From: Saccharicrinis fermentans DSM 9555 = JCM 21142
Lineage (GTDB): Bacteria > Bacteroidota > Bacteroidia > Bacteroidales > Marinilabiliaceae
Assembly (NCBI RefSeq): GCF_000517085.1
Contig: NZ_KI912107.1
Coordinates: 1,798,398 to 1,862,397 of the forward strand
Direction of reading: 5' to 3'
Length of the DNA: 64,000 bases
The notes below the pieces were generated by a model. The model was not told where the DNA came from and ran no database searches. It saw nothing but the letters and a program-made list of their open reading frames with translations. The position numbers were made by a program, and so were the translations under genes. Positions 42,224-52,753 of this stretch are shown piece by piece (position 1 is the first letter of the stretch; each line of letters begins with the position of its first letter).

Positions 42224-43804
42224 CTACCATTTCACCCAGTTAATTTGACTCCAATTTTCTTTTACAAATTGTTGAGGTTCACCTTCTGTAGATCTCCCCT
42301 CTTTAATAATTTCTGTTATTCTTTGTTTTAACTTTTTAACCACATCAGGATATTGAAAATACAAATTTGTTGTTTCGCCAGGATCGTTTTCAATATCATA
42401 AAGTTCATACAATGCCTCACCTGGCTTTGGTTCAATAAGTTTAGGTTCTAAGGAACCTCCAGAACCTCTCAGCATATTTAACTTCCATTTTCCCTGACGA
42501 ATGGCCAAATGTCCTGTAAAAGAATGATGAATAACAGCTCTATTGGCATTATAATCCTTATCATTATGCTTCATTAGTGGGTACAAGCTATAACTATCCT
42601 CCGCCGCATTATCAGGAATAACAGCTCCCACGATATCGGCTATTGTAGCCAAATAATCCGACTGACAAACAGGCATATGTACTTGACTACCTGCCTTAAT
42701 TACCTTAGGCCATCTCATCAAAAAAGGCACCCGGTGACCACCTTCGTAGATATCGCGTTTACCTCCTTTAAAGTTCATACAGCTAAAATGCTGAAAAGTA
42801 TCGCGTTGATACACATAATTAGATTCAGCCCCATTATCAGATGAAAATATTACCAAGGTATTCTCTTCCAATCCATTTTTCTGCAAGGCATCCAACACTT
42901 GACCCACTCTATAATCCGTTTCTTCCATAAAGTCTCCATAATTACCACAGTTGCTCCGCCCCTGAAAATCAGGATGAGTACAATGCGGTAAATGAGGACT
43001 TGTAAGTGGCAGATACAAAAAGAATGGCTTACCTTTTTGTGCCTCTTGAGCAGATTTATTAATATACGCCACCGCCTTTTCTGCCAGTGTTTCCAACACC
43101 AATTCATCATTAAAAGAAGGGGCTACTTCCACATGCCCTTTTGCGATTTCTTTTTTATAAGGTGGGGTCATACGGTAGGTACGTGGTGTTACATCCATCT
43201 TTTTTTTTGTATATAAAACAGGAGGATCCAGTACACGATCATTTTCCAGGTAGGTCAATATGCCAAAATTCATAGATGCAGCTATACCAAAATAGTAATC
43301 AAAACCATGTTCTACAGGACCTTCGCGAAAAGGCAGGCTCCAGTTTCTACCTTTACCCTTTTCTCCTTCAAACTGCATTTGCAGATGCCATTTACCCACC
43401 ATTGCGGTATTATAACCTTTCTCTTTAAGCATGGAGGCAATAGTCATCCGATCCTTTTCAATTAAACAAGGCCCATCTGCAAGCAGCACCCCTTTTTTCA
43501 ACGAAGTTCTCCAACTATATCTACCTGTCAACAATGTATACCTTGAAGGAGAACATACCGCATCACTGCTATGTCCATCTGTAAAAACAAGTCCTTCATT
43601 GGCTATCTTATCAATATTGGGAGTTTTAAATTTGGCATTGGGATTCAATGCACTTACATCGCCATAACCTTGGTCATCGGTATAAATAATAACGATATTA
43701 GGCTTTTGTGATGATACCGTCTCTTTATTATTATTTGCACAACTGGTATTTGTCCCAACAACAATAATGAGACATATACCTAAAAGCAACTTATATATTT
43801 TCAT
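42224..43804 (-). CDS. S1-family sulfatase (2), lipoprotein
   Basis: 526 residues. Lipobox-like NTSC (Cys22) after a hydrophobic segment. Core motifs: NIVIIYTDDQGYGDVSALN, formylglycine site VCSPSRYTLLTGR (Cys84), GKWHLQM, SSDNGAESN and GGHRVPFLMRWP. The length and the single-domain plan resemble arylsulfatase-type S1 enzymes; specificity is unknown. Its leader carries the palindromic element at 43831-43895, exactly 26 nt before the start codon, also found before the sulfatase at 48471-49940 and the fecR gene. Confidence 0.95.
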   Translation of the reverse strand: MKIYKLLLGICLIIVVGTNTSCANNNKETVSSQKPNIVIIYTDDQGYGDVSALNPNAKFKTPNIDKIANEGLVFTDGHSSDAVCSPSRYTLLTGRYSWRTSLKKGVLLADGPCLIEKDRMTIASMLKEKGYNTAMVGKWHLQMQFEGEKGKGRNWSLPFREGPVEHGFDYYFGIAASMNFGILTYLENDRVLDPPVLYTKKKMDVTPRTYRMTPPYKKEIAKGHVEVAPSFNDELVLETLAEKAVAYINKSAQEAQKGKPFFLYLPLTSPHLPHCTHPDFQGRSNCGNYGDFMEETDYRVGQVLDALQKNGLEENTLVIFSSDNGAESNYVYQRDTFQHFSCMNFKGGKRDIYEGGHRVPFLMRWPKVIKAGSQVHMPVCQSDYLATIADIVGAVIPDNAAEDSYSLYPLMKHNDKDYNANRAVIHHSFTGHLAIRQGKWKLNMLRGSGGSLEPKLIEPKPGEALYELYDIENDPGETTNLYFQYPDVVKKLKQRITEIIKEGRSTEGEPQQFVKENWSQINWVKW

Positions 43805-43830
43805 ATGATTATAATTTGTTTTTCAGTTGC

Positions 43831-43895
43831 CATATGGAACTCACCGGATAATCATCCCCCTGTGTGAGAGATTACTCTCATGGCTCGTTTCATAC
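43831..43895 (-). promoter_or_regulatory. Palindromic leader element, copy 1
   Basis: On the minus strand, TATGAAACGAGCCATGAG, a short stem GAGAG/CTCTC, CACAGGGGGATGATTA, then GTGAGTTCCATATG. The ends form an imperfect inverted repeat (CATATGGAAC / GTATGAAAC). It is 26 nt before the ATG of the sulfatase at 42224-43804; copies 2 and 3 have the same spacing. Confidence 0.65.
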
Positions 43896-43913
43896 GGCTG
43901 ATGAATAATTCAA

Positions 43914-45719
43914 CTATGGTTTCTCAATTTCCACATAGTAAGCACCTAACTCTTCACTATTACCCAAGGTAAACCATGTTTGTAATTGCGTTTCACCTTT
44001 TTTAAGTTCAAGCTTAAACGCAACATATTCATTTTCAGGATTTACTTCACTCGACATTTCCTGTCCCTGAATTTTAATACGAGCACTTTGAATATCCAGG
44101 GCTTTTCCTTCATTACTTGCCGTTACAGTTGTTCCTTCCAAAGCTGGAATAACAGGAGCTTTCGCATTTAAGGCCAGACCAGTTTCCTGAGGCCAACGAC
44201 GTAACTTAAAGGTATACACTCCAGCCTCATCAACACGCACTCTCCAAAAACCATTATTTATATATCCAGCCCGAATATGTCTTTGCGCCCATGGAGTAAA
44301 CTCGGGATTTGAATGCCAATCATGACAACGCAAAGTAGTTGGATTTTCAGCCTCATTACCTATGATAAAATATGGTTTTTCTTTAAAAGTAGGAGATATC
44401 TCAGACCACCATTTTTCGTAAGCAGTTTTATAAGCTTTCACTTTCTCCGGATATTTATCTGCTACATTGACTCTTTGTTCCGGATCGGTACTTAGATCAT
44501 ATAATTCCGTACCCTCAACCAATCGCCACTTCTTGTGCATTAAAGCTGTTCTTTTCCAAGGTTCCGGATCAGTAGAAAACTGTGTATTCACAAACACAAT
44601 TCGATCATCAAAACCTTCTTTGTTCCCATTCATCAATGGCACCAGGCTTTTTCCGTCGAATTGAAGATCTTTTTTAAGTTTCAAGCCACACAAATCAACC
44701 AAAGTTGGAAAAATATCATAATGAGCCGTTAAGGCATCAATATCCTTTCCTACATTTATTTGACCATCTTTCCAGTGGATAAAAAACGGTACACGGTGTC
44801 CACCCTCGTACATACTGGCTTTGATACCACGCATACCATCATTATTTCCTTTAACCACAAAACCATCCAAACGGTGACCTTCCACTTTAGCACCGGCCGC
44901 TGTACCATTATCAGCTGTAAATATCAATATGGTATTATCCATTAAACCAGTGTTTTCAAGATAATTAACTAACTTTCCGATATTCTCATCAATATTAGCA
45001 ACCATACCATAAAAGGCTGCATTGGGTATATTTTCATTGTCGCGGTAAGGATCAGCATATTTGTCGGCCACCCAATAAGGCGAGTGTGCAGCATTGGTAG
45101 CTAAATAACAAAAGAAAGGCACATCCTTTTTAGAAGCAATAAACTTCTTGGCATTTTCAAACCACACATCCGTACAATAACCTTCATATTGCTCAAGTTT
45201 GCCATTATGCATATACTTGTCGTCAAAGTAATTATTATACCAATAATCCATTGTTTGTCCTACACCTCCACCGTTGTGCACTACAACTTCGTCAAAACCA
45301 TTGTCTTCTGGACGAAAAGGATAATTATCACCCAGGTGCCATTTTCCAAAGGCTCCGGTACTATATCCATTTTCTTTGAACACCTCCGCCATGGTTGTTT
45401 CCTTTTCAAGGAGTAAAGAACGTCCTTTTATTGTAAAAAACACACCTGTACGATAGTTATGGTGTCCTGTCATCAGAGCAGCTCTGGTAGGCGCACAAGT
45501 AGGACTTACATGATAATCGGTCAGCCTCGTACTATTTGCATGCAGCGCATCAATATTCGGTGTTTGTATCCATTTGTTTCCCAGGGCGCCAATGTCACCA
45601 TATCCCACATCATCAACCATAATGAGAATAACATTAGGTTTTTCCATCTCTTTTTCATTGCATGCAACAAATAAAAACGAGAGTAATGAAATTGTGACTA
45701 TAAACGATGCTTTCATCAT
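43914..45719 (-). CDS. S1-family sulfatase (3), lipoprotein
   Basis: 601 residues. Lipobox FVAC (Cys20). Core motifs: NVILIMVDDVGYGDIGALG, formylglycine site TCAPTRAALMTGH (Cys75), GKWHLGDNYPFRPEDNGFDEV, TADNGTAAG and EGGHRVPFFIHW. The C-terminal beta-rich extension (about 450-601, NNGFWRVRVDEAGVYTFKLRRWPQE) matches that of the sulfatase at 39482-41269. The two differ at many positions, so they probably have related but distinct sulfate positions. Confidence 0.95.
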   Translation of the reverse strand: MMKASFIVTISLLSFLFVACNEKEMEKPNVILIMVDDVGYGDIGALGNKWIQTPNIDALHANSTRLTDYHVSPTCAPTRAALMTGHHNYRTGVFFTIKGRSLLLEKETTMAEVFKENGYSTGAFGKWHLGDNYPFRPEDNGFDEVVVHNGGGVGQTMDYWYNNYFDDKYMHNGKLEQYEGYCTDVWFENAKKFIASKKDVPFFCYLATNAAHSPYWVADKYADPYRDNENIPNAAFYGMVANIDENIGKLVNYLENTGLMDNTILIFTADNGTAAGAKVEGHRLDGFVVKGNNDGMRGIKASMYEGGHRVPFFIHWKDGQINVGKDIDALTAHYDIFPTLVDLCGLKLKKDLQFDGKSLVPLMNGNKEGFDDRIVFVNTQFSTDPEPWKRTALMHKKWRLVEGTELYDLSTDPEQRVNVADKYPEKVKAYKTAYEKWWSEISPTFKEKPYFIIGNEAENPTTLRCHDWHSNPEFTPWAQRHIRAGYINNGFWRVRVDEAGVYTFKLRRWPQETGLALNAKAPVIPALEGTTVTASNEGKALDIQSARIKIQGQEMSSEVNPENEYVAFKLELKKGETQLQTWFTLGNSEELGAYYVEIEKP

Positions 45720-45942
45720 ATTGCTATTAATATTTAATTATTTACAATACAAAAGTAATTTGCCAGCTGTATTGATAATAGCGAGATCATCCAAAGTAAT
45801 ACTCCACATGTTGCATATTGCTGGAGATGGACAAATAGAATAGATGAAAAGCTCAGATAAGTTTTTGTGATCCCGCTATTTTTTCAAACAATATTGACAA
45901 AGCTTCTCCGTCAAAACTAATTTTCGTTATTATACCTTAAAA

Positions 45943-47391
45943 CTATTCTTCCTTTCGTACCCAGACAAAACTCTCGTCCAACAATTTACGATATTCATCC
46001 TCAAACTGTGCTTTCAAGCGTTCAAAAACCTCGGGATACTGCGTAAGCACATTCTCACTTTCTTCCCAATCGTTTTTCATATTATAAAGCTCAAAATCAA
46101 CCATATGCGCTTCCTTCACCAGTTTTTCATTCCCCTTGTAAATATTATTCAATCGTGGAATATAGCTGGTGTCATTCTTTAATTTGCATAAAATTTTCCA
46201 ATCGCCAGAGCGCATAGCCACCTGCTGTTCATTTAAAGCATTATAAAAAGCCCATATTAATGGCTTTGTTCTTTTTTGCTCCCCCGTTTTAATGAGTGGT
46301 ACGATAGATTCGCCATCTAATATTCTATTGGGTAGTTCTGCTCCACTCAATTGGGCAAAGGTGGGTAATAGATCAAGAGAAGAAATAACTGCATCACTGG
46401 AGCCTTTATAAGTTTTTTGTCCCATCCAATATAATATACCCGGCACACGAAATCCTGCTTCATTAGTCCACAGTTTCATTCCTTTTAAATCACCTGGTGA
46501 TCCATAAGATCTCTTGGCCTTGGCATACCTATTCAAGGTTTCCGGTCCATTATCCGATGTAAAAAAGATAAGCGTATTTTCATCACAACCACTATCTTTT
46601 AAATATTGAATCAATCGTCCCACAGCCTTATCCATGTTAGCTACATTGGCAAAGTACAGTGCTTGGTTCTCATTTTCTGACTTAGGCAGATAACTATCGA
46701 CCATATCCTTTGGCGAAGCGATAGGTTCATGAGGTTCATGAAAACAAACCTGCAAGTAAAAAGGCTTATTCTTTTGTTTATTCTTCAACCAATGAATGGC
46801 TTCATCTACTACCAGTTGACAACTAAATCCTTTCAGCACCCCTACTTTCTCTCCATTTCGCACAAAATTATTGGGGTTTTCATGACTCGGTGCTGCATTA
46901 TTATGCGTAGAAAACCAATAGTCGAAACCAAAATAATCAGGTTTAGGTTGTTGATCACTATTAAACCTGGAACTACAATGCCATTTACCAGATAGACAGG
47001 TTGTGTAACCAACGGATTTCAGCATAGCAGGAATTGTTTTTTCATGCTCTTGCAAATGAACCATGTCTCTACAATCCTCACTCTTCTTAACCCCAGGTAT
47101 AAAATCATAAATACCCGCCTTATTAGGACTTCTTCCTGTCAGCAATCCTGCTCGAGAAGGTGAACAGACTGGCGCGGCAGAATAACAGTTGGTAAATTTT
47201 ATACCATCATTGGCCATTTGATCAAGGTTAGGCGTTTTTATAACCGGATGTCCAAAACTTGACAAATCTCCATAGCCTAAATCATCACATAAAATAACAA
47301 CTATATTGGGTTGAGAAGCATTTTCTGAGCTACAAGACCCAAATAACATACTAAAAACCAAAACAGTAATAGATAAAAAATAACATTTCAT
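45943..47391 (-). CDS. S1-family sulfatase (4), lipoprotein
   Basis: 482 residues. Lipobox FGSC (Cys20). Core motifs: NIVVILCDDLGYGDLSSFG, formylglycine site VCSPSRAGLLTGR (Cys76), SGKWHCSSRF, TSDNGPETLNRY, and NEAGFRVPGILYW. The arrangement is of the N-acetylgalactosamine-6-sulfatase-like S1 group (KWHC, GxRVP), which tentatively suggests an amino-sugar or 6-sulfate substrate. A weak leader without the palindromic element precedes it, and a terminator at 47510-47535 separates it from the next upstream gene. Confidence 0.93.
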   Translation of the reverse strand: MKCYFLSITVLVFSMLFGSCSSENASQPNIVVILCDDLGYGDLSSFGHPVIKTPNLDQMANDGIKFTNCYSAAPVCSPSRAGLLTGRSPNKAGIYDFIPGVKKSEDCRDMVHLQEHEKTIPAMLKSVGYTTCLSGKWHCSSRFNSDQQPKPDYFGFDYWFSTHNNAAPSHENPNNFVRNGEKVGVLKGFSCQLVVDEAIHWLKNKQKNKPFYLQVCFHEPHEPIASPKDMVDSYLPKSENENQALYFANVANMDKAVGRLIQYLKDSGCDENTLIFFTSDNGPETLNRYAKAKRSYGSPGDLKGMKLWTNEAGFRVPGILYWMGQKTYKGSSDAVISSLDLLPTFAQLSGAELPNRILDGESIVPLIKTGEQKRTKPLIWAFYNALNEQQVAMRSGDWKILCKLKNDTSYIPRLNNIYKGNEKLVKEAHMVDFELYNMKNDWEESENVLTQYPEVFERLKAQFEDEYRKLLDESFVWVRKEE

Positions 47392-47509
47392 AATTATAAT
47401 TTTAAGATGTTAAAATTGTTTAATCTGAAGAACCAATAAAATGTTTAATTTCATTTATTTTATATCTATTTTAAACATTCAGATAGAAACATATTCTCCA
47501 CACCAAAAA

Positions 47510-47535
47510 AAAACGAACCAATAATGGTTCGTTTT
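47510..47535 (-). terminator. Rho-independent terminator after the 47716-48384 gene
   Basis: Perfect 11-bp stem (AAAACGAACCA, loop ATAA, TGGTTCGTTTT); on the minus strand it is followed by a T-run. It lies about 180 bp after the stop of the ConA-like gene. The intervening 47546-47715 has no convincing gene. Confidence 0.85.
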
Positions 47536-47715
47536 AACCCGGATGCTACAATAGTTTTCCTAGTAGCTGCAAAAAATCTACTTTTTCTGTCTTAGATAAG
47601 AAAACTTCAAATGCAAGGCTTCTAATATTTTTGAAACCAAGGTGTTTACTGATTGTAAATGACTGTTTCAAAAATAAGAATAACGCAGTATTGGCAGTCT
47701 TCTTGCAAAGACTAC

Positions 47716-48384
47716 CTACTGTATAATTACCATATTTCTTACTAAACAAGCCGCATACTCTCCTGCCGTACCTCTAAGACGTAAGGCAATATGTCCTCCT
47801 CCATAGGCTTTTTCATCTGTTGTCTCCAGTATTTTTTCACCATCTACCTTCAACCACAAATCATTTTTTTTACGTCCTATCTCAATAGAATAAAAAACAC
47901 CCGGAAGCATAACATTCTTATCATATGAAACAAGCGCAGGATCCTCCCCTTTCGCTACCGGATACTTTCGGATAAACGGTGTAAAATTATGAGGTCCATT
48001 TCTAAAAGCATAAAAATAGCTTTCTACATCTTCAATCCACAATTTCATAGAGCCATCATACCCTTCAGGAATACGTAAGCCTGCATCTTTCCCAAGATTA
48101 GAAGCCGACAAAATGGCCACTAAAACAGATGCGGGCGTTAAAGTCATTACATCATATCTCACCACCACATCGTCACCATAGCTCTTTGGACTAACAATCA
48201 TGACCCCATTACTTTCTTTCGCCTCTTTCATAAAAAACATATTGTGACTTTCCACCAACTTGGTACCTTGCCCGTAGAATGGCCAATTATATAAGTCCTC
48301 TGGCGTTAGCTCTTGTCTTTGCGCTTGAATGCGAAAAGGCATCAAGCTAAGCAATAAGAAGAATACAAAAAATTTTGTGTTCAT
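47716..48384 (-). CDS. Secreted protein, probable concanavalin-A-like fold (DUF1961-like)
   Basis: 222 residues from the ATG at 48384, chosen because it begins a clean signal peptide (FFVFFLLLSLMPFRIQAQ). An in-frame upstream Met at 48501 would overlap the preceding sulfatase gene and place the signal internally. The mature part (YNWPFYGQGTKLVESHNMFF, MKLWIEDVESYFYAFR, FYSIEIGRKKNDLWLKVDG, GGGHIALRLRGTAGEYAA) has the strand pattern of laminin-G/ConA-like lectin folds, as in DUF1961 proteins of polysaccharide loci. It could be a lyase or a binding protein. It follows the sulfatase gene by 86 bp and is probably co-transcribed. Confidence 0.6.
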   Translation of the reverse strand: MNTKFFVFFLLLSLMPFRIQAQRQELTPEDLYNWPFYGQGTKLVESHNMFFMKEAKESNGVMIVSPKSYGDDVVVRYDVMTLTPASVLVAILSASNLGKDAGLRIPEGYDGSMKLWIEDVESYFYAFRNGPHNFTPFIRKYPVAKGEDPALVSYDKNVMLPGVFYSIEIGRKKNDLWLKVDGEKILETTDEKAYGGGHIALRLRGTAGEYAACLVRNMVIIQ

Positions 48385-48470
48385 AATTTTACAATTATAC
48401 TTATTTACAACAATATTGGATAAAACCCTCTTAACAAATACTAAATCATTAAAAATTTCACTCCTTAAGA

Positions 48471-49940
48471 TCAGTACATCTTTATCTCTTTTTGATCCCA
48501 CAATCTATAAGGATCCTCATATCTGATCATCTGATCCAGAAGTGCTTTTTCCATTTCTTTTAGTTTATCAGCATATCTAGGATCTTCAGCCAAATCGGTT
48601 TGCATTGCTTCTGTTTTACCATGCTCAGGAAGAAATTCATAAGGATTCTTTGCCAGATTGAAGAGTTGTGTTTCACGAACAGCCCCGTTCATCATATCAT
48701 ACTTTATCAATTTCCAATCTCCTTTCACTACAGAACGCATACCTGGCTTTGTTCCTCCGCAATAGACTCCATACATGATATCCCGAATACTATTTGTTTT
48801 TCCCTCCAAAATAGGTTTAAAACTTCTACCTTCCACAGTCTCTGGAATTTCAACACCTGCTAAATCACATAAGGTAGGCAATACATCCAGCAAATATATA
48901 TTACCTTCCACCCTTGTTCCTGCTTTAATTCCAGGACCATTCACGATAAAGGGAACTCTCCAACAATGTTCATATAGATTCTGCTTTCCCATTAGCCCAT
49001 GACGACCAATTGCAATACCATGATCCGCAGTATAAATAACATAAGTATTATCCAATTCGCCCATGGCTTCGAGTCTTTTCAAAACCTTACCAATCTGTAT
49101 ATCAATATTCTCAGAACAAGCAAACTCCCGTCCTTGTTCGTTACGTATGGTCTGCACATCCCTATTTTTCCACACCCCACTTACGCGTTCCTCATCTCTC
49201 AAATTAGGATGACCATGAAAAAAAGGATGTGCAGGCAAATAATTAAGAGGCAGGTTCGGTTGCTTAGGATTTGCAGGAGGCAGTGTTGTTTTGTCTATAT
49301 GATTGACAGCTCCGTATTTCTCAAGCAATTCAGGTGTTCCATTACGAACATCATGAGGATGAGAAAACCCAAAATAAATAAAAAAAGGATCCGATTCCTG
49401 GGTCTTTTCCCTCGTGTCCAGATACTCCAACACCTGCTTTGCATGCCAGGCACTACCCGTTTCTTCCGTACCTCCTCGTTTGGTTTTGTCTTTTACAACT
49501 GTAAATTGCCTGTTGGCTCCTGGATAAGAATTTCCTTTTTTACAAGTACGCATGGTTTTATACCCTGCACGATTAAAAACTGCACCGATCGTCATCGTAT
49601 CAATGGGGTGTGGATCTACTTGCTTTTGAAATTCAGCACTTGGTGGCAAATGCCATACCGTACGTCCACTCATAATCATATGACGTGAAGGCGTACATAC
49701 CGCACCGTTCATAGACCCCATATTACGAGCATTTTCAAAAACCATTCCCCCTTGAGCCAGCTTATCAATGTTGGGAGTTTCCAAAATTGAATTCGAATTA
49801 TACATCTTCAAATCAAACGCAGATTGATCATCTACTAAAACAAAAAGAAAATTAGGTTTCTTTTTTTTCTCTTTTGCACATCCATAGAATAATGCAACAG
49901 AAAATAGTAGGAATAAAAAAGGTCTTAAAATAGTTTTCAT
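48471..49940 (-). CDS. S1-family sulfatase (5), lipoprotein
   Basis: 489 residues. Lipobox FYGC (Cys21). Core motifs: NFLFVLVDDQSAFDLKMYN, formylglycine site VCTPSRHMIMSGR (Cys82), FIYFGFSHPHDVRNG, YTADHGIAIGRHGLMGKQNLYEH (choline-sulfatase/iduronate-sulfatase type D-H-G). This subgroup often acts on sulfated uronic acids or related sugars; assignment here is tentative. Its leader carries palindromic element copy 2 at 26 nt before the start codon. Confidence 0.94.
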   Translation of the reverse strand: MKTILRPFLFLLFSVALFYGCAKEKKKKPNFLFVLVDDQSAFDLKMYNSNSILETPNIDKLAQGGMVFENARNMGSMNGAVCTPSRHMIMSGRTVWHLPPSAEFQKQVDPHPIDTMTIGAVFNRAGYKTMRTCKKGNSYPGANRQFTVVKDKTKRGGTEETGSAWHAKQVLEYLDTREKTQESDPFFIYFGFSHPHDVRNGTPELLEKYGAVNHIDKTTLPPANPKQPNLPLNYLPAHPFFHGHPNLRDEERVSGVWKNRDVQTIRNEQGREFACSENIDIQIGKVLKRLEAMGELDNTYVIYTADHGIAIGRHGLMGKQNLYEHCWRVPFIVNGPGIKAGTRVEGNIYLLDVLPTLCDLAGVEIPETVEGRSFKPILEGKTNSIRDIMYGVYCGGTKPGMRSVVKGDWKLIKYDMMNGAVRETQLFNLAKNPYEFLPEHGKTEAMQTDLAEDPRYADKLKEMEKALLDQMIRYEDPYRLWDQKEIKMY

Positions 49941-49966
49941 ATGTTTATAATTTGTTTTTTTAAGAT

Positions 49967-50032
49967 CATATAGAACTCGCCAGAATTAATCATACCCTGT
50001 GTGGGAAACTTTTCTCATGGCTCGTTTCATTT
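49967..50032 (-). promoter_or_regulatory. Palindromic leader element, copy 2
   Basis: On the minus strand, ATGAAACGAGCCATGAGAAA, CACAGGGTATGATTA, then GGCGAGTTCTATATG. It is 26 nt before the ATG at 49940. The rest of 50033-50285 is AT-rich with no ORF or repeat that I can recognise; it probably holds the promoter of the downstream sulfatase group. Confidence 0.65.
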
Positions 50033-50285
50033 AGCGATGTAATATTGACATCTTTCACATCCTGTGTGCTCAATAAAATCACAACGACAAATAACAATCA
50101 AAGATAACAAGGTATTCCAAACAACAATCGGCAAAACTTCCATCAAAACAGAATATATGTTGCATATTTAGGTAAAAAAAATACATAATTCTTCATTCTA
50201 TATCATTTATTTACTTCAATATCAAAGCATAAATATTACTTACCTCATCAATAAAACTTAGCACCTTTTCAAAATTATAATTTGG

Positions 50286-52673
50286 TTACAACTCCGACCA
50301 ACACATCTTTTCTCCGGGTTTAAGACGAATCATTTCACCTTGTTTACCCTGAACTGTCAAACGAAAACTTACTTCTTTATCCGCCCTTATAACAACCTCT
50401 GCAAGCTTTCCTTCGCTCCATGCTATATCAACTTCCAGTCCACCACGTGCTCGCAACCCTTTCACCGAACCATTTACCCATACAGAGGGAAGAGCAGGTA
50501 AGAGATGAACTTCTTTGTTATGGCTTTGTAAAAGCATTTCAGCCATTCCTGCAGTAGCTCCAAAATTAGCATCTATTTGAAACTTACTACTATTCAATAA
50601 ATTAGGTGTAAATTCAGGTATTACATAATGAGTCAGGCTATTCAAAGCTCTCTGCCCACTACCCAAACGAGCCCACAATGAGATCCTCCAAGCACCAGGC
50701 CATCCTCCATGGTTACCTCGGTGTAATAATGAAATTCTAGCAGCATCAAACAAGGCAGGCGTATCATATCTATTAATCTGACAACTCGGAAACAAACCGT
50801 AAAGATGAGACACATGACTGTGAGGATCTTTCGGGTTATCCCAATCTTCTTGCCATTCCTGAAGCTGACCATATTGTCCAATTTTCATAGGCTGTAAACG
50901 AGCACGCATTCTAGCCACTTTTGCACTAAAATCATCATCCACATTTAAAATTTTAGATGCAGCTATACAATGATCAAACAAGTCTCTCAGAATTTGAATA
51001 TCGATAGTAGGTCCTGCACACAAGGAAGTACCATTCCTACCAATACTAAGACCATCCTTTGTTGTACCGCCATGACTATGTTCGGGCGAAAGCGATGGAG
51101 AAGTTATCAAATAACCATTTTTATTTTCGACCAAAACATCCTGAAAAAACGCAACGGCTCCCTTCATTATAGGGTATGATTTTTCCAGCGATAAAGTATC
51201 ACAGGAATAGAGAAAGTGCTCCCATAGATGTTGGCAAAGCCAAGCACCTCCCATGGGCCACATTCCCCACTGCGCACCATCGACTGGTGCTGTTCCTCTC
51301 CAAATATCTGTATTATGATGTGCAACCCAACCACCGGCATTATAATGAACCTTTGCCGTATTTCGCCCAGGCTGTTGCAATTCTTCTACCATGCGCAATA
51401 ATGGTTCGTGCAGCTCACTCAAGTTACATACCTCCGCCACCCAATAATTCATTTCAATATTGATATTAATAGTATATTTACTAGACCAGGGTGGAGTTAT
51501 CTTATCATTCCAAATACCCTGTAAATTTAAAGGTTGTGTACCTGGTCTGGAGCCAGCAATCATCAAATACCTACCGTATTGAAATACTTGTTCAGTTAAA
51601 AGCGGATCAAAATTCCCCATGGCAACCTTTTTAATACGCTCATCAGTAGGCATGTTATTAAAGGTTGACTTTCCTCCCAAATCAATACTCACACGATCAA
51701 AAAGCTCACTATAATCAGTAATATGTCTTTGCATTAACTGTCTAAATGTTTTTTGATGTAACCCAACCATATAGTCATCTATCCTTCTCTCTGGATCAGC
51801 ACTCAAATCTTGATAGTTTACATAATTAGTGGCCGCCACAAAAACAACCGTCACAGCATCTGCACCTCTTACAGACAAGTAATCGTCATGAGCAAGAATA
51901 TTACCTCCCTCAGCTACTACTTTTGCCTGTGCAGCATACTTGGTTCCCTCTCCTTCCCAAGCTCCAGTAAGCCCTACCCCCTTCCGCGATCCAAGCTGAC
52001 CTTTCATGACTATCCCATTATCACGTGCGACAATGGATGTATTCTTATGAGGACTTAGCATAGACATATCAAAGGTAAGCAAGCCTGGTTTATCACATTC
52101 AAGTCGCACCACGATGGCCTGATCGGGATACGAAGCAAAAATCCTACGTGTAAAACGAGCATCTCCTATGCGAAAGCTGACCGTACTCACCGCATCTTGT
52201 AAATTGAGTTCACGTTGATAATCAAAGAAAATACTGTCATATGAAAATTTAAAAAAAAGATCACAAAAGGGCTGATAGGCCATTTGGTGAAGGGGTATTC
52301 CCATCATTTTTTGAGCAATAGTCTCTGCATCCGCATATTTAGCCTGCTCCAGAAGCTCTCGTGTTTTCGAAAGATATCCATATGCATTCGGATTATCATA
52401 ACAGTGGGGACCTCCGGCCCATAAGGTTTCTTCATTTAACTGTAAATGTTCTTGTTCAACCCCTCCATAAATCATTGCTCCCAGGCGACCATTCCCTATA
52501 GGCAAGGCTTCATTCCAAATACTTGCAGGCTTTGCATACCATAGTGTTAGATTTTTTGAAACTTCTACTATTTTTTGTTCTTCGTGTTTTTGTTTTTTAT
52601 CAGTGCACGAAAACAGCAAAACTAAAAATAAGAGCAACGTTAATTTTATAATAAAAAAAAGTACATTTTTCAT
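50286..52673 (-). CDS. GH95 alpha-L-fucosidase/alpha-L-galactosidase-like enzyme, lipoprotein
   Basis: 795 residues with a lipobox FSC (Cys23). The GH95 N-terminal beta domain begins [46 protein letters not shown] in pieces spanning about 43-92, the hallmark of the family. The helical barrel (about 330-700) includes [29 protein letters not shown] (catalytic-site Asn region) and [18 protein letters not shown]. The C-terminal cap ends the protein. It releases terminal alpha-L-fucose or alpha-L-galactose by inversion. It is separated from susD by a strong hairpin at 52700-52737, so it may have its own promoter or rely on partial read-through. Confidence 0.93.
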   Translation of the reverse strand: MKNVLFFIIKLTLLLFLVLLFSCTDKKQKHEEQKIVEVSKNLTLWYAKPASIWNEALPIGNGRLGAMIYGGVEQEHLQLNEETLWAGGPHCYDNPNAYGYLSKTRELLEQAKYADAETIAQKMMGIPLHQMAYQPFCDLFFKFSYDSIFFDYQRELNLQDAVSTVSFRIGDARFTRRIFASYPDQAIVVRLECDKPGLLTFDMSMLSPHKNTSIVARDNGIVMKGQLGSRKGVGLTGAWEGEGTKYAAQAKVVAEGGNILAHDDYLSVRGADAVTVVFVAATNYVNYQDLSADPERRIDDYMVGLHQKTFRQLMQRHITDYSELFDRVSIDLGGKSTFNNMPTDERIKKVAMGNFDPLLTEQVFQYGRYLMIAGSRPGTQPLNLQGIWNDKITPPWSSKYTININIEMNYWVAEVCNLSELHEPLLRMVEELQQPGRNTAKVHYNAGGWVAHHNTDIWRGTAPVDGAQWGMWPMGGAWLCQHLWEHFLYSCDTLSLEKSYPIMKGAVAFFQDVLVENKNGYLITSPSLSPEHSHGGTTKDGLSIGRNGTSLCAGPTIDIQILRDLFDHCIAASKILNVDDDFSAKVARMRARLQPMKIGQYGQLQEWQEDWDNPKDPHSHVSHLYGLFPSCQINRYDTPALFDAARISLLHRGNHGGWPGAWRISLWARLGSGQRALNSLTHYVIPEFTPNLLNSSKFQIDANFGATAGMAEMLLQSHNKEVHLLPALPSVWVNGSVKGLRARGGLEVDIAWSEGKLAEVVIRADKEVSFRLTVQGKQGEMIRLKPGEKMCWSEL

Positions 52674-52699
52674 CTATCAATGCATTTTAATGTTTAAAT

Positions 52700-52737
52700 A
52701 AAGAATAGGCCACTGAAAAATCAGTGGCCTATTCTTT
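52700..52737 (-). terminator. Strong hairpin terminator after susD
   Basis: Perfect 17-bp stem (AAAGAATAGGCCACTGA / TCAGTGGCCTATTCTTT) with a 4-nt A/T loop and a T-rich exit on the minus strand. It lies 17 bp after the susD stop. It would end or attenuate the susC-susD transcript and set susCD levels apart from the downstream enzymes. Confidence 0.9.
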
Positions 52738-52753
52738 AAAATTATACTATTAA

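Noticed and set aside
47546-47749. A small ORF on the minus strand between the ConA-like gene and the sulfatase
   Set aside because: It overlaps the end of the upstream gene, has no recognisable domain or start signal, and contains only simple hydrophobic/basic residues. It might be a transposase scrap, but I cannot support it.
48385-48501. Upstream start for the ConA-like protein at 48501
   Set aside because: It would overlap the preceding sulfatase gene by 31 bp and leave the signal peptide 39 residues inside the protein; the ATG at 48384 is a better start.
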